48,277 bases of DNA from Apostichopus leukothele (GCA_010014835.2 JAAAKB020000009.1:1773796-1822072); one strand, 5' to 3'; shown: positions 1 through 12,090, numbered from the stretch's first letter. A program made the numbers and translations. Notes: generated from the letters alone by a model not told the origin.

Positions 1-225
1 GACCCTCCAAGGTCACTACCCTCTTCCTTCCTAAGCTACCATTCATAAGTCCCACAACACATTCTTTTTTTACTTGGATTTTCATCCGTCTGAATCTATG
101 GTTTGGAGGATACCAGGTTTGTGTTCCCAAACAATATGGCTGTCAAGTTCATGATCATAGTTTTATATTATTATATAAAACTATAAAAGAAGCTGTTAGC
201 TTACCTTTGTGCTTTGTATTCTCAG

Positions 226-3200
226 ATTTGGAAAAACTGGTAAATGTATAAGAATTGAGAAATTGGTTTACTCAGGAAAGGAAGGGAAAAGCTCCCAAGG
301 TTGTCCAATTGCCAAATGGGTAAGTAAAAGTGAAGGTACTTGCCAATATATCTTATATGTAAACTGTAATGTGTGTAGATGAGCAGAAAACTGATGAAAC
401 AAACTTCAATAAGTGAGCACAAGGTAACCTCAGCTGAAGAAACAGATATATCCAATTCTTGGTTAAAGTGTTAAAATAAGAAGTTAATTTAGTTTACATA
501 TTGGTAGTATAAGTTGAACAGCAAATCTTAACATAATTGGTAGGTTTCAAGTATCTCTTTGCAGTTAAATCTCTATACTTATAATACAAACACTAATGTT
601 GTTGCCTCGGTAACACCCTATTTTGTTTTATCACAAACCAAAATTTTAAAATAAGTTATTTGCAATCATTGTTAAGTACTTTCTTAAAATGTTGCAGATC
701 ATCAGAAGGTCTTGTGAGGAAGAGAAGCTCTTGACCCTAGTTCGGAATCGACCGGGCCATCACTGTGAAACCGCCTACATAATAATAGCAATCGTGGCTT
801 GGGAAGGCGTGGAGAACAGGGCAGCAGACTACATGTATGAACTACTCAGGACAACATTACCACTCAGGGCAATACCAACAATGAGGAAATGTGCCACAAA
901 TGAAGAGTAAGTTGTAACTATGACAATAACAGAATATTGCAATCATACCGTATTGTTATTTCAAATTTTCAAGTCAAACTAATTGTTTAAGCACCTTAAC
1001 GTGTGTTTTCTAGAGCTATGTTTTCGTTCAACCAAACTTTACAAGTGGACCGCTGAGCTAGTCAATCACCCAGCGTGTTTCATCCTGCATGTGTTGGCAT
1101 GTTTGTGGGTGCTGCCACTCAATTGTGTTACTAAGATTCAGAGTTCTGTAAACAGTACAGATTACACACATTAGGACCAATATGACTGTGTCCTCTGCTA
1201 CTTAGCTGAATCTTGCCAGTTCATGGTAACAACAAAGTTGGTCTGCCTCACAGAGATAGTGCATGTAGACACCAGCATAGTAATCTACATACTATATCAC
1301 ATACTATATCACATACTGTATCACATACTATATCACATACTATATCACATACTGTATCACATACTGTATCACATACTATATCACATACTGTATCACATAC
1401 TGTATCACATACTATATCACATACTATATCACATACTGTATGACATACTATATTAAATACTATGTCAAATACTATATCACATACTATATCATATACTATA
1501 TCACATACTGTATCACATACTTTATAACATACTGTATCACATACTGTATCACATACTATATCACATACTGTATTACAAATGCAACATAGGAGGTTGGGTA
1601 AATTAACTAGAAATTATGATCATTGGGAATCGTTTAAACTGTGTTATCCTTGGCACTATATATCAGTATATCATCTATGTTCGTGTGAAGCTGAGTGCGT
1701 TGCTTCATACTTCTTCAAGTTAGGAGAGAGCTGAGTACGTTGGTTCATACTTCTTTAAGTGAGGAGAGAGCTGAGTACGTTGGTTCGTACTTCTTGAAGT
1801 GAGGAGAGAGCTGAGTACGTTGGTTCATACTTCTTTAAGTGAGGAGAGAGCTGAGTGCGTTGGTTCATACTTCTTTAAGTGAGGAGAGAGCTGAGTACGT
1901 TGGTTCATACTTCTTTAAGTGAGGAGAGAGTGGGGTAGGTGGATGGCTGCAATAAACATCCTGACATTTCTTACTCTTCCAGGAAAACATGTGCTTGTCA
2001 AGGTTTCAACCCAGACACTTGTGGGGCTTCTTTTTCTTTTGGCTGTTCCTGGTCAATGTATTACAATGCTTGCAAGTTTGCAAGGAGTAAAACCCCCAGG
2101 AAATTTAAGCTGCAGGATAGTGATCCACAGGGGGTAAGTAAAGTGAACCACAGGGGATTAAAGTAAAGTGACCCACAGGGGGTAAGTAAATTGACCCACC
2201 AGGGAGTTAGTAAAGTGACCCACCAGGGGGTTAGTAAAGTGACCCACCAGGGGGTTAGTAAAGTGAACCACCAGGGGGTTAGTAACGTGACCCACAGGGG
2301 ATAAGTAAAGTGACCCACAGGTGTAAATAAAGTGACGCACAGGGGGTAAGTAAAGTGACTCACAGGGAGTAAGTAAAGTGACTCACAGGGGGTAAGTAAA
2401 GTGACTCACAGGGGATATGTAAGTGACCGCCTAGGGGGTATGAAGAAGCTCTAAATTTAGATCATCTAAGTATTGAAATAATCAAGCATCATGTCTTCAA
2501 TAGTCAGGATATTTTTCAAATTTTGCAATTGGATCATTTCCTATCAAATCACCAGAGTTAGGAGTATGTTGTAGTTTGACCTCTTCTAAAAATTACCAAA
2601 TTTATTGTATCATCAAATATCCTGAAGCAATAGTGTTGGGAGCAATTTGTCACTAAAAAAAGCAGTTTATTAGTGCTCAATAAATACCAAAATTGAATAT
2701 TTTGGCACTTTTAAGTTGACTTAACTCCACAAGCCAATACCTTTATAGCCTAATTTTATGTTCCATTTCTATGTGATAGAATCTATGAGCTTCTGTAATA
2801 GGAAGGTAGTAGGATGCTGAATTTGCTGGCAAATAAGACCTCGGAAGTCAAGAAAATGCCATGGTGAAAAGATGCGGAATTTAAAGTGTGATAAATTGGC
2901 CAATTTTGAAGCAATGCAAGTGATTTTTCCAGAGAAGGTTATTTCATGGTTCTCTAAAATGAGGGTGGTAAGGTTTGGAGAGGGTCAAGCAACAGCCATC
3001 TGTGATTTGACACGGAATGACCCAGGTGTATGGAAAGCCATGAAACTCTTGTGAAAGTCGTTGTTAAAATTTTGAAAGATGCGGTAATCCTCTAAACTTA
3101 ATCTCTATATTTGAAAAAATGACAGAAAATCTAATGATTTGGTCTTGACAAATAAAGTTGTGTGTGTATTAACCTTTATTTATTTTTTCTGTCTCAGGAA

Positions 3201-6200
3201 GAAAGCTTGGAGGCCCATTTTCAGCATTTAGCTGGGGACGTGGGTCCACTTTACAGGTCCCTAGCGCCAGACTCGTACTCAAATCAGGTGAGAACTTCTT
3301 GTTGGATTGTTAGTACAGTTTGAGTGTCTAGGAAATACCACTTGTTTGCCTGTCTTCATATTCAGGTCTTGGGGAGGGGGAGGGGGAGGAGGAGGAGGAG
3401 GAGGGGAAGGAGGAGGGGTGGTACATGACCGTTATGTGAGCTACACTAATTATCTATAGGGGTTAATGTTTGGGCTGCTCAAGTTGTATAAGGACAATTA
3501 GATTGGGACAGTAATTTGTGCACTTGTGTGATTTTTTGCTGTTCATTCAATTACAAATGCTGTGATTGAGAATGGTTCGCAACACATGTTAGTGTTTACT
3601 AGTAGTGGATTAAATATGTAGTAAACATATATGTGACTGTTATAATACCCACAGTACTAACCATATGTAACTGTTATAATACCCACAGTAGTAACCATAT
3701 GTAACTTATAATACCCACAGTTGTAACCATATGTAACTGTTATAATACCCACAGTATTAACCATATGTAGTAACCATATGTAACTGTTATAATACTCACA
3801 ATAGTAACCATGTAACTATTTCAATACACACAGTACTAACCATATGTAACTCTTATAATACCCACAGTAGTAACCATATGTAAGTGTTATAATACCCAAA
3901 GTAGTAACCATATGTAACTGTTATAATACCCACAGTTGTAACCATATGTAGTAACCATATGTAACTGTTATAATACCCACAGTTGTAACCATATGTAGTA
4001 ACCATATGTAACTGTTATACCCACAGTAGTAACCATATGTAGTAATCATATGTAACTGTTATAATACACACAGTAGTAACCATATGTAACTATTTCAATA
4101 CACACAGTACTAACCATATGTAACTGTTATAATACCCACAGTAGTAACCATATGTAGTAACCATATGTAACTGTTATAATACCCACAGTAGTAACCATAT
4201 GTAGTAATCATATGTAACTGTTATAATACACACAGTAGTAACCATATGTAGTAACCATATGTAACTATTATAATACACACAGTAGTAACCATTTGTAGCA
4301 ACCATATGCAGTCATTGTCATTCTGCTCTTTGTTTTATTTTACTGCTGTCCTCATGCAAATTTCAACTCCATGTTTGTGTTTCAGGTAGCATTCGAAGAT
4401 CATGCCTTGGACTGTAGGCTAGGTCATGCCGAGGGGAGACCCTTTTCTGGCGTTACAGCTTGCATGGACTTCTGTGCACATGCCCACAGGGATCAGCAAA
4501 ATATGAACAATGGTGCAACTGTGGTGAGTTGAAACCTTCCAAATGGATTGTTCTACAAAACACCAATTGTTTTCTTGTGTTGAATGAAAATGTTTAAATG
4601 TAGCAAGACAACCATGCAAAGGTCTCTGCTTGGGAAGAAGAATAAAAATAGGGTAAAATAAGATAACCAGGATTTCAGGAAGAATAGAAGAAATCTGCTT
4701 TAATACAGTGTTTGCTGATATTTTATCCATCCTACAACTCAGCCAAAAGATACTCCCTCATGTCACCTTTATTTAAAAATGAAGAGAAGAAAAGTCTGAG
4801 CAAAGATAAAGCCAATAAGGTTATTCAAAGTGTGGTGTTCTCCATACAAAGTCTCAGTTAATTGATTGAACTTGGAAGAATGGAATATGTAACTTTGATA
4901 CTGTTGCACCAAGAAATGTCTGGAAGTCTGGAACCAGAGCTTCACTCGTTGCAGTGAACGTTCCAATAAATTCAAGCTGGAGTCATTTAGTTTTCCATGT
5001 GTTTCAGCCAGAGTGCAGCCCAGTGTCACATCATAGAATTCAACTATTAGTTTGTATCAAGGATCTCATTTCCATGAAATGGATTCTTTGTAACCAACCC
5101 TTACAGCAGTCATCTCCATAGTTATCTACAGAATTTATCTACAGAATTGTTCAGATAACATTAACTACATTATGAATCTCACCTCTTTTCATGCTAGGTT
5201 GTCACTCTTACCAAAGATGAAATTCGTAAGATGAGGCCCAAGCCCGGAGACGAGCAGTTGCACATTTTACCGCTGTACTACCTCGATAGCACTGATGAGT
5301 TTGGCAGTTCAGAGGGTCAGCAGGAGAAGGTTCGTAATGGAAGCTTGGAAGTGCTGACAGCTTACAGGCATAAGTCAAGGCTTCGTCAAAAACCTGTTAT
5401 TCCCTCAGGAGCTGTGCGACCTCGCAATAGTAGCCATGACAAATCCAGCCCAGCGAAGGGGGGTAAAACAGTCGCAAATCTTTTGGCTTCCAAATCTACA
5501 AATCCAGAGGAGAAAAAGAAATACTCTTCTGCTTCTTCATCTCCATCTTCTGCTTCTTCATCCTTGCCAGCTGCTTGCTATTCAGAAGAACCTTCAAAGG
5601 AGCTGAAAAAGTCCAGCAGGAGTGCATTTGCTAATCCTAAAGAAACAAACTCGTCTGCATGGACAAATGTAAGACCTCAATACCCCCCTCATGGAATGGA
5701 ACCTGCTATGCATCCTGGTTGGTTCAAGGAAGTTATGAATGGGACGTACCTGCAAGGTGGCCTTAGACCAAACTTTGGTATGCACCCTCAATTACTGAAT
5801 GGTATGAGGCCAGAGGGGGTATTACCTGGTGTAAACCCTTTACCACAGGACTACATGTCTATTTTTCGGCAGTATTCTCCTTATATGCCCCCTGGATACC
5901 CACCAATGGCGACGGCAGGGTTAAATGGAGTCATATCACCAGAACAGTTGCAACAACTTCAGCAGGCCAACCCACATTTATCCCAAATGTTACCTGCATA
6001 TGCCATGGAGCCAGCTTACCTTAACCCGTACATGAGGTTACCTCATTACCAACATATGGAACCTGTCGATATTAAACCAGACCCTCAAAAGTTGAGTGAA
6101 ATGATGGGACACAGCTTTGGTAAAATGTTTGCAATGCAAAAAGGACTTAGTCATGGACCTGAAACAGAACAGAAATACTCTAAAAGTTTAGAACAGAAGC

Positions 6201-8194
6201 AATCATTGAATGGTATCTACCCAAAGAGTTACCATCCCTCAAACTCTGTTTCTCAGCATCAAGATGCAATATGGCGACCTCCTATCTTTCACAAAGATGA
6301 ACCAAAAGCCACGACAACCCCAATAAATGCAATGGAGCAGTCTGTTAATGCATTACCCAATCATGGAGGAGTTAAGGATGCAAAGAACAAACACATTCCA
6401 TGTCAAACCAGTATCAGTCATTTACCAAAGTATGCACCAGTACCCCTCAAGGTAGAAGACCCAGAACGTGAAAACTCCTCCCCAGAACCAGCCGAAGAGG
6501 AATATTATTCAGACAGTGAAAAGTGCTTTGAGGACCCAACCATCGGCGGTGTCGCTATTGCCCTTTTACATGGGTCAGTCCTGTTTGAAGTAGCAAAGAG
6601 GGAACTCCATGCTACCTCATCTCTGATAACCCCATGTAGGCAAAAACCCACCAGAATAAGCCTGGTATTCTATCAGCACAAACAACTCAACTACAAAAAT
6701 CATGGCCTTGAAATGTATGAGAAGAAAGTAGAAGCTAAGAAAGCTTTACAGATGGAGGAAGGGAAATTACCCCCGACAAAGAAAGGACAAAAGAGACCAG
6801 CAGAGGAAGGGAAAGCTTCTAAAGCTAAACATAAGAAAGAAGATAAATCAGTTATTCCAACAAAACAAGCTGTGACTCCATTTACAGATACAGTGGTCAC
6901 AGTAGCCTCGTATGCCTCCACAAAAGTTACTGGTCCATATCAAAGGTAGGTTACACCTTAATACTAAATAAATAACTAAATCAAAATAAATATTGAACTG
7001 GGCCTTATCCCTAGCTGAAATTTCTAAGCAAAGTAACAAATGTTACAAGTCTTAGCAAATGTCAGTTTGAAGACACTTTAGTGTGATTAACTGGACATTG
7101 AACCTATACTGTGAATTGAGAGGTCACGATCTCTCTATCCATTATAACCAGCTCTGCTTGTTGAGTCTTTAATAATATTTCTGATTTTAACTGGCAAGGG
7201 CATAATTGGTTACTTGCCATAGGCAGGCATGTAACCTATGCAGTCGAGTTGGCATATGCATGTGTGTGTATGTGACTCCCTAGCTTGTAAACACGAAACC
7301 TCAAGATGGGTAACCTTTCTAGTTCTTATATATGGCATGTTGCTTCCCCGTTATTGGTACAAGAACCCTATTGTTTTGGGTGGAGGTCAAAGGTCCTTGG
7401 GGGTCGACAGAGGGCAATATGTGAAAATCTCAAGAATACTGTATCTCCAGGACCTGAACAACAATGGAGCTCATGTGTGCATGATAGGTTTTTTATTTGT
7501 AGTGTAACGATTTACACAATTTGTGTAGGTCAAAGGTTGTTTAAGGTCAGCAGAAGTCAAACTCTGAAAACCTTGTAAGCACAACATCTCAAGATAGGAA
7601 ACATAAGATTCATATTTGAAATATGGCTTCCCTATAATGAGTACAAAATCCCTGTTTTTGTTGGAGGTCAAATGTTATTTAAGGTCAGCAGTTGACAAAA
7701 TGTGAAAACTATATGTATCTCTCAATGACCAAAATTTGGTCATGGTTTATTTGTGCATGGAAGATTATTCTTATGATGGAAACGTATGTGAAAGGACACA
7801 GTGATATGAAATCTAGACTTGATGGTACTTTCAGTAGTATTTCAAACCACACTGTGAGTAGTATTTGCCTCTCACCATACCATATCACAGTACATAACAG
7901 CTGTAAGATATCTTTGCTAATATCGTCTAACCAAGAGGTCAAAGACTATCTGCAAAGTAACATTAAAAGGTGATTTCCTTCTGAACATTAATTACAGGCA
8001 GTAAACAGTAAGCTGGGAAAAACGGTGGTCCCTATGTCCATTTCTGAGTTTGAATATTCACGTTAATTATCGTTTGATATTTTCCAACACTATTAATGCG
8101 GTCCATTATTCACATCTCTTGCAGTCCGCCTGGCAAATCCAGTCAACATCCAACTTCAGCTGGATCCAAACCTGCAAAAACAGAAGGAATATGA
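226..8194 (+). CDS. TET: TET methylcytosine dioxygenase, 3' exons (partial, 5' end outside window)
   Basis: TET enzymes use Fe(II), 2-oxoglutarate and O2 to oxidise 5-methylcytosine in nuclear DNA. Seven exons fit: 226-319, 698-906, 1983-2133, 3198-3287, 4386-4523, 5198-6945 and 8125-8194, all with GT-AG borders and compatible phases, giving about 830 residues. Exon 1 reads [20 protein letters not shown], exon 3 carries the Cys-rich stretch TCACQG...[16 protein letters not shown], and exon 5 has FCAHAHRD, whose HxD is the Fe(II) pair (human TET2 H1382/D1384). The big sixth exon opens with [10 protein letters not shown], continues with a Pro/Met/Gln-rich low-complexity insert, then closes the fold with [19 protein letters not shown] (third iron ligand H) and [11 protein letters not shown] (2-oxoglutarate Arg and base contacts). 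All visible catalytic residues are intact, so it should be active. The N-terminal part and any CXXC domain lie outside. The C-terminus has two options (see findings). Confidence 0.95.
1288..1575. repeat. 12-bp minisatellite in TET intron
   Basis: About two dozen copies of a 12-mer, TCACATACTATA or TCACATACTGTA, mixed irregularly. Because the unit is a multiple of 3, reading frames stay open through it, but they encode only repeats such as SHTI and LYHI. It lies in the intron between exons 698-906 and 1983-2133. Confidence 0.95.
1690..1930. repeat. 40-bp tandem repeat, 6 copies, TET intron
   Basis: Six near-identical 40-bp units beginning GCTGAGTACGTTGGTTCATA, ending about 50 bp before the exon at 1983. 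The first copy is the most divergent and the others differ at one to three positions. Confidence 0.95.
2125..2445 (+). repeat. Tandem array of the TET exon/intron junction, including the splice donor
   Basis: About 14 degenerate copies of a 22-25 bp unit of the form CCACAGGGGGTAAGTAAAGT. The first copy straddles the end of exon 1983-2133: its CCACAGGGG is coding and its GTAAGT is the real donor at 2134. Exact GTAAGT hexamers recur at 2182, 2346, 2369 and 2392; other copies are mutated to GTTAGT, ATAAGT or similar. Confidence 0.93.
3370..3418. repeat. Purine-rich GGA microsatellite
   Basis: A short GGGGGAGGAGGA-type run in the TET intron after exon 3198-3287. It is simple sequence with no sign of coding. 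Confidence 0.9.
3640..4312. repeat. 33-34 bp tandem repeat filling a TET intron
   Basis: About 18 copies built from GTAACCATATGTAACTGTTA followed by TAATACCCACAGTA, with shorter partial units of GTAGTAACCATAT between them. It occupies most of the intron between exons 3198-3287 and 4386-4523. Each copy ends in an acceptor-like CCCACAG but has little polypyrimidine tract. Confidence 0.95.
5198..6945 (+). CDS. TET: TET large exon: second half of catalytic fold with low-complexity insert
   Basis: This 1748-nt exon starts after a ctag acceptor and ends at a gtaggt donor. It encodes the strand segment [20 protein letters not shown], about 350 residues of low-complexity sequence, then the C-terminal catalytic block and a Lys-rich stretch ending in VTGPYQ. 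The insert is Ser-rich at first and later Pro, Met, Tyr and Gln-rich. It matches human TET enzymes in position but not in sequence; it loops out of the fold in the human crystal structure. Two psi-K-x-E/D motifs, DIKPDP and PLKVEDP, lie within it and could be SUMO sites. The second stands just before the acidic EEEYYSDSE lead-in to the conserved block. Confidence 0.93.
6946..8124 (+). other. Optional last TET intron
   Basis: Donor AAG|gtaggt and acceptor tctcttgcag both look usable. If the intron is kept, translation stops at 6947-6949 just after GPYQR, close to the human GPYNRYI end. If spliced, about 23 residues ([10 protein letters not shown]...TEGI) are added. The interior holds divergent copies of an AGGTCA-bearing repeat and no other exon that I can see. 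Confidence 0.6.
7270..7720. repeat. AGGTCA-bearing interspersed repeat, two to three diverged units
   Basis: Units of roughly 300 bp share TTGTAA-CACAA, CTCAAGAT, GGCTTCCC, GAGGTCAAAGGT, AAGGTCAGCAG and GTGAAAA blocks in the same order. A related unit occurs at 18335-18480. I recall similar sequences scattered in marine deuterostome genomes, but the family cannot be named from this window. Confidence 0.6.
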
Positions 8195-8398
8195 CAGGTG
8201 TGGACTAAAGCAGCTGATACCACGTCCTCCTAAGAAAGTGTGACGGTCATGTCTCTCCCGTTTGAGATGGTTGATAGACTAAAGATTAATGGTGACTATC
8301 AGCACTACACGACAATAAAGACCAACACCTGAACTGAAACTGAGGAGGAGAAGGACATATGTGATCTGGTTTCATGGCTCTGATGAAGAAACTGGTGA
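8195..8398 (+). other. Start of TET 3' untranslated region
   Basis: Follows the TGA at 8192-8194 of the spliced form. No open frame of note. It leads directly into minisatellites that would be transcribed if the 3' end is at the AATAAA near 8960. Confidence 0.5.
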
Positions 8399-8685
8399 GG
8401 TGATGCAAGCTTCAAGTGGGTTGGTGTAAGGTGATGCAAGCTTCAAATGGGCTGGTGTGAGGTGATGCAAGCTTCAAGTGGGCTGGTGTGATGGCCCTGG
8501 TATGGTGATACAAGCTTCAAGTGGGCTGGTGTTGGCCCTGGTGAGGTGATGCAAGTGGGCTGGCTTGATGGCCCTGGTGAGGTGACACTAGCTTCACATT
8601 GGCTGGCTTGATGGCCCTGGTGAGGTGATGCAAGCTGCAAGTGGGCTGGCTTGATGGCTCTGGTGAGGTGATTCAAGCATGGTCG
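8399..8685. repeat. About 42-bp tandem repeat in TET 3' flank
   Basis: Roughly seven copies of a unit containing GGTGATGCAAGCTTCAAGTG and GGCTGGTGTGATGGCCCTGG, with length variants. An antisense open frame across it is only a consequence of the repeat. Confidence 0.9.
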
Positions 8686-8738
8686 GGACCATGAACGTGA
8701 TGTGCACCAATTAGCGATGATTGGACCATCTTCAGTAC

Positions 8739-8850
8739 TCTTAGCAGGTGACACAGGCCATTCCCTCCCTTAGCAGGTTATACAGGCCATTCCCTCTCTG
8801 AGCAGGTGATACAGGCCATTCCCTCTCTTAGCAGGTGATACAGGCCATTT
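8739..8850. repeat. 28-bp tandem repeat, 4 copies
   Basis: Four copies of TTAGCAGGTGATACAGGCCA followed by TTCCCTCT, directly after the 42-bp array and before the first good polyadenylation signal. Confidence 0.93.
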
Positions 8851-8959
8851 AAATGTAACAATGGCAAGGCTTAAATCCATCCTGGATAAACTCTCTTTGT
8901 ATATTTCTGCTAGTATGAAAGTATTACCTAGCTAGCTATTAGCAATTTGCCATTGTTAC

Positions 8960-8965
8960 AATAAA
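8960..8965 (+). terminator. Candidate polyadenylation signal for TET
   Basis: AATAAA about 770 bp after the TGA. It is the first on this strand in a suitable place, but others follow around 9120, and TET genes often have long 3' UTRs, so the real end is uncertain. Confidence 0.4.
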
Positions 8966-9411
8966 ACCACTAGAAACAGTGATAATATATCATAATGTTC
9001 ATCTTTTGTTGAGAAAATTTGTATTTAAATTTTTAGAGCAGAATGAAATATAAAGGGTATATTTATCTTGTATCCCTTTGAGGTTTTATATTTTTTAATT
9101 AGATTACTCAAAGAACTATGAATAAATAAAAGCAGAAAAGGGTATATGTTCACTAAATTCTTTGTTGGTTTATCAATTTTAGATCATTTTCAACATCATT
9201 ATTTTTAATTAACTTCCAATCAGCATACATTTTCCTCATGGAGACACAGAATATTTTAATTTCAAGTGACATTAGCTTCATGAGTATTGTGTAATGGCTT
9301 TTTTTAGCAGCCGGAATTTTTCGAATTTGTAGAACTCAAATTTTTCTGAGGAATTTTTTTATCAGTCTTAACAGGTTTCAAATGGTACAAACATTTATCA
9401 CTGAGAGGAAA

Positions 9412-9413
9412 CA

Positions 9414-9456
<43 letters not shown>

Positions 9457-9457
9457 A
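9412..9457. repeat. (AAAT)n microsatellite
   Basis: Uninterrupted AAAT tetranucleotide repeat, about eleven copies. Confidence 0.97.
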
Positions 9458-9459
9458 AT

Positions 9460-11225
9460 GAATGATGTAGTGAATTGTACAGACATTTTAACTCCTTTTT
9501 CATCACTTTGGTAATGTTTAATTTACTGGTTTTGGGTCTTGAGAGTTGGTTAGAAGAGGAATGAGGATAGTGGTGGTGGGGGCCGGGACAGGGGTGTAAC
9601 TTTGCAGCTGGGAAAAATATGATAAAAATGGAGCACTTGCCAAGCAGTCCCATCAAACTACTGTATACTGAGACTTACTAATGAATTACAGACATACAAA
9701 GGCTAGGTATGAGACTTATTAGGGATTCAATGTCAACATGAAAAGGGAAGGATAAGAATGGCTTCCTCTTTATTGGTATAAAATATCTTTCATCATTCTT
9801 CTTCTGAGAGCAATGGAACTAAATGTTCCTTTATCTTAAAATGAATCTGGAAAAGTGCAAATAACAATCAATTTTATAAGATTTTTTATTACTTTTGATT
9901 GATCATTGTAAATTTTGCAAAACCAAAATTTTGAAATTTTCAGAATGTTGAATGAGTCATTTTGAATTGATGTATTGTCAAAATTCATTTATTTATGAAT
10001 GATATATTTTTCAAATAATGTTTTGACTTTTTTTCAAAGCTCTTTATTAAATCCAATGGATTTTTTTAAATGACAGTTTCCTGACAGTAAAACACAAGAT
10101 GAATCATCACTATAAAAAAGACGAAAGTCAGCAAGTTTATAATGTAAACAGTTGTGTAACTAACAGTGCTATTTAAAGCTGCATGTTTATATACATATTA
10201 CACTTATAACTTATAATAAGCATATTTCAAACTTACAAAATATGTTTCAATGATTGCAAAACATTAACAGTTTTATCAGGTGTAAGATTGTAGTTACTGC
10301 TTACAACATTTTAATCAATGCATGTTTGTTATGACTCATTACTAGGTTACCCTCCTGTATGTGGTCTGATACTTGTATGTGGTCTGCTACCTGTATTTGG
10401 TCTGCTACCTGTATTTGGTCTGCTACCTGTATTTGGTCTGCCAATAGGAGGTTATTGTGACTAAACAGAAGATTGACATATAGTGGATCTGATACATCAC
10501 CACCTTTTGTGTACAGATACTGCTGTGTTACTAAGCAGCTATTGTGTGATTGCACCATGGAAAGACCAAGAAACATGTATAGTTCATGTCATGTCAGGTC
10601 AAAGGTCAATACCATACAACTAGAATATCCCCAACATTGTTATCAGTTCTTTTATATGTATAGAAACTGGACTATTGGTTGAACTACTTTTTGTTGACAT
10701 ATTTTATAAAAATGAATTGCAAATATTTTCTTCCTTTTTTTTCAAATTAAAACTACGTCTGTATATAATTGAGATCATTGTTGATCAGAAAATTCAGTTT
10801 TTTTTTAAATGTTTACAATCAGAGGAGAATAAAATGGACATTCTATACAATTGCTCTACTAATTGCAGCAGATAATTTAGCATATTGCATATGTATATTT
10901 TGTACCAAGTTTTAGTAGTAGCCAGTTTTGTAATTCAGAGTAACAATTTGTAGCGAAGCTATCACAAATTTATTTAATCTTATTCTGCAATTTCTGTAAC
11001 ATGAGGTTTGTCTTGTAAATATGTGTTATCATGCTTCTATATGCCTCTGTAAAAATTAATGCATTGTCTGAAACAAAATGTGCTGTTTTAGGAAATACGC
11101 AATTGTATGATTCATTTTGTGTCAACATTCAACGTCTTAGTGTGTACAAACTTGTGTGTGTGTGATTGTAAGAAAATTGTTTAAATATAACATCTGGAAT
11201 TGGAGGAACACAAACAATTTGTTTT
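9460..11225. other. AT-rich non-coding stretch after TET
   Basis: No convincing exon on either strand. Around 10365-10440 there are four short copies of GTATTTGGTCTGCTACCT. The remainder is AT-rich, with several AATAAA-like words that could mark alternative TET 3' ends. Confidence 0.6.
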
Positions 11226-11690
11226 GCTTTTCTTATGGTCCCTTTTCATGATGGTCCCATGTCAAGATGGTCCTTTGTCAGGATGGTCACTTTTCAAGAT
11301 GGTCCCTATTCATGATGGTCTCTTGTTAAGATCCCTCCATGATGGTCCCTTTTCATTATGGTCCCTTGTCAGAATCCCTCCATGATGGTCCCTTGTCATG
11401 ATGGTCCCTTTTCATGATGGTCTCTTGTCAGGATCCATCCGTGATAGTCCCTTTTCATGATGGTCTTTTTCATGATGGTCTCTTGTCAGGATGGCCTCTT
11501 GTCAGGATCCCTCCATGATGGTCCGTTGTCAGGATGGTGCCTTGTTGTGATGGTCCCTCGTCATGATGGTCTCTTGTCAGAATGGCCTCTTGTCAGGATC
11601 CCTCCATGATGGTCCCTTGTCATGATGGTCCCTATCAGGATGGTCTATTGCCAGGATCCATTCTTGTCAGGATGGTGCCTTCATTGCCAA
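11226..11690. repeat. Degenerate ATGGTCCCTTGTCA minisatellite
   Basis: About twenty short, uneven copies of words such as TCATGATGGTCCCTTTTCA and TTGTCAGGATGGTC, joined by GGATCCCTCC. Higher-order units of 60-120 bp are visible, suggesting repeated rounds of duplication. Confidence 0.9.
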
Positions 11691-12090
11691 TGAACTTGCG
11701 GAGGTACTTTACACAGTGAGCTTGGAGAGGGCTCAATTATAAATGGAATGGCTGATTTTAACCTAGTTTTTATGGCATAATCATGTGTGAAGATTGAGAG
11801 GCAGTCAATCTCGAAAGAACAAACAAAAACTGAAAACAAGTCACACATTTTTAAACGTCTTAGTTCATTTAAAATGAATTGAGAGTTGTGCGTTGAAATG
11901 ATAGAGTAATTGGTCTATCAAATTTACCCTTTACCAGGATTGTTGGTTCTTAGGATGAGGTACTGCACTCTTAACAAAAGCAGCAGAAAGACATTTATCT
12001 TTATTGTTTGTTCTCTGAGGTAAACCAGTCATAGTTTTTCACTTGAATATGAAGATGTCTGACATTTGATTGGTTCTTGTCAGAAGACCG

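Noticed and set aside
1213-1456. Two overlapping plus-strand frames of SHTI/LYHI repeats
   Set aside because: Direct product of the 12-bp minisatellite in a TET intron.
7238-7973. Several 90-codon plus-strand frames after the large TET exon
   Set aside because: They lie in the AGGTCA-type repeat within the last TET intron and show no domain.
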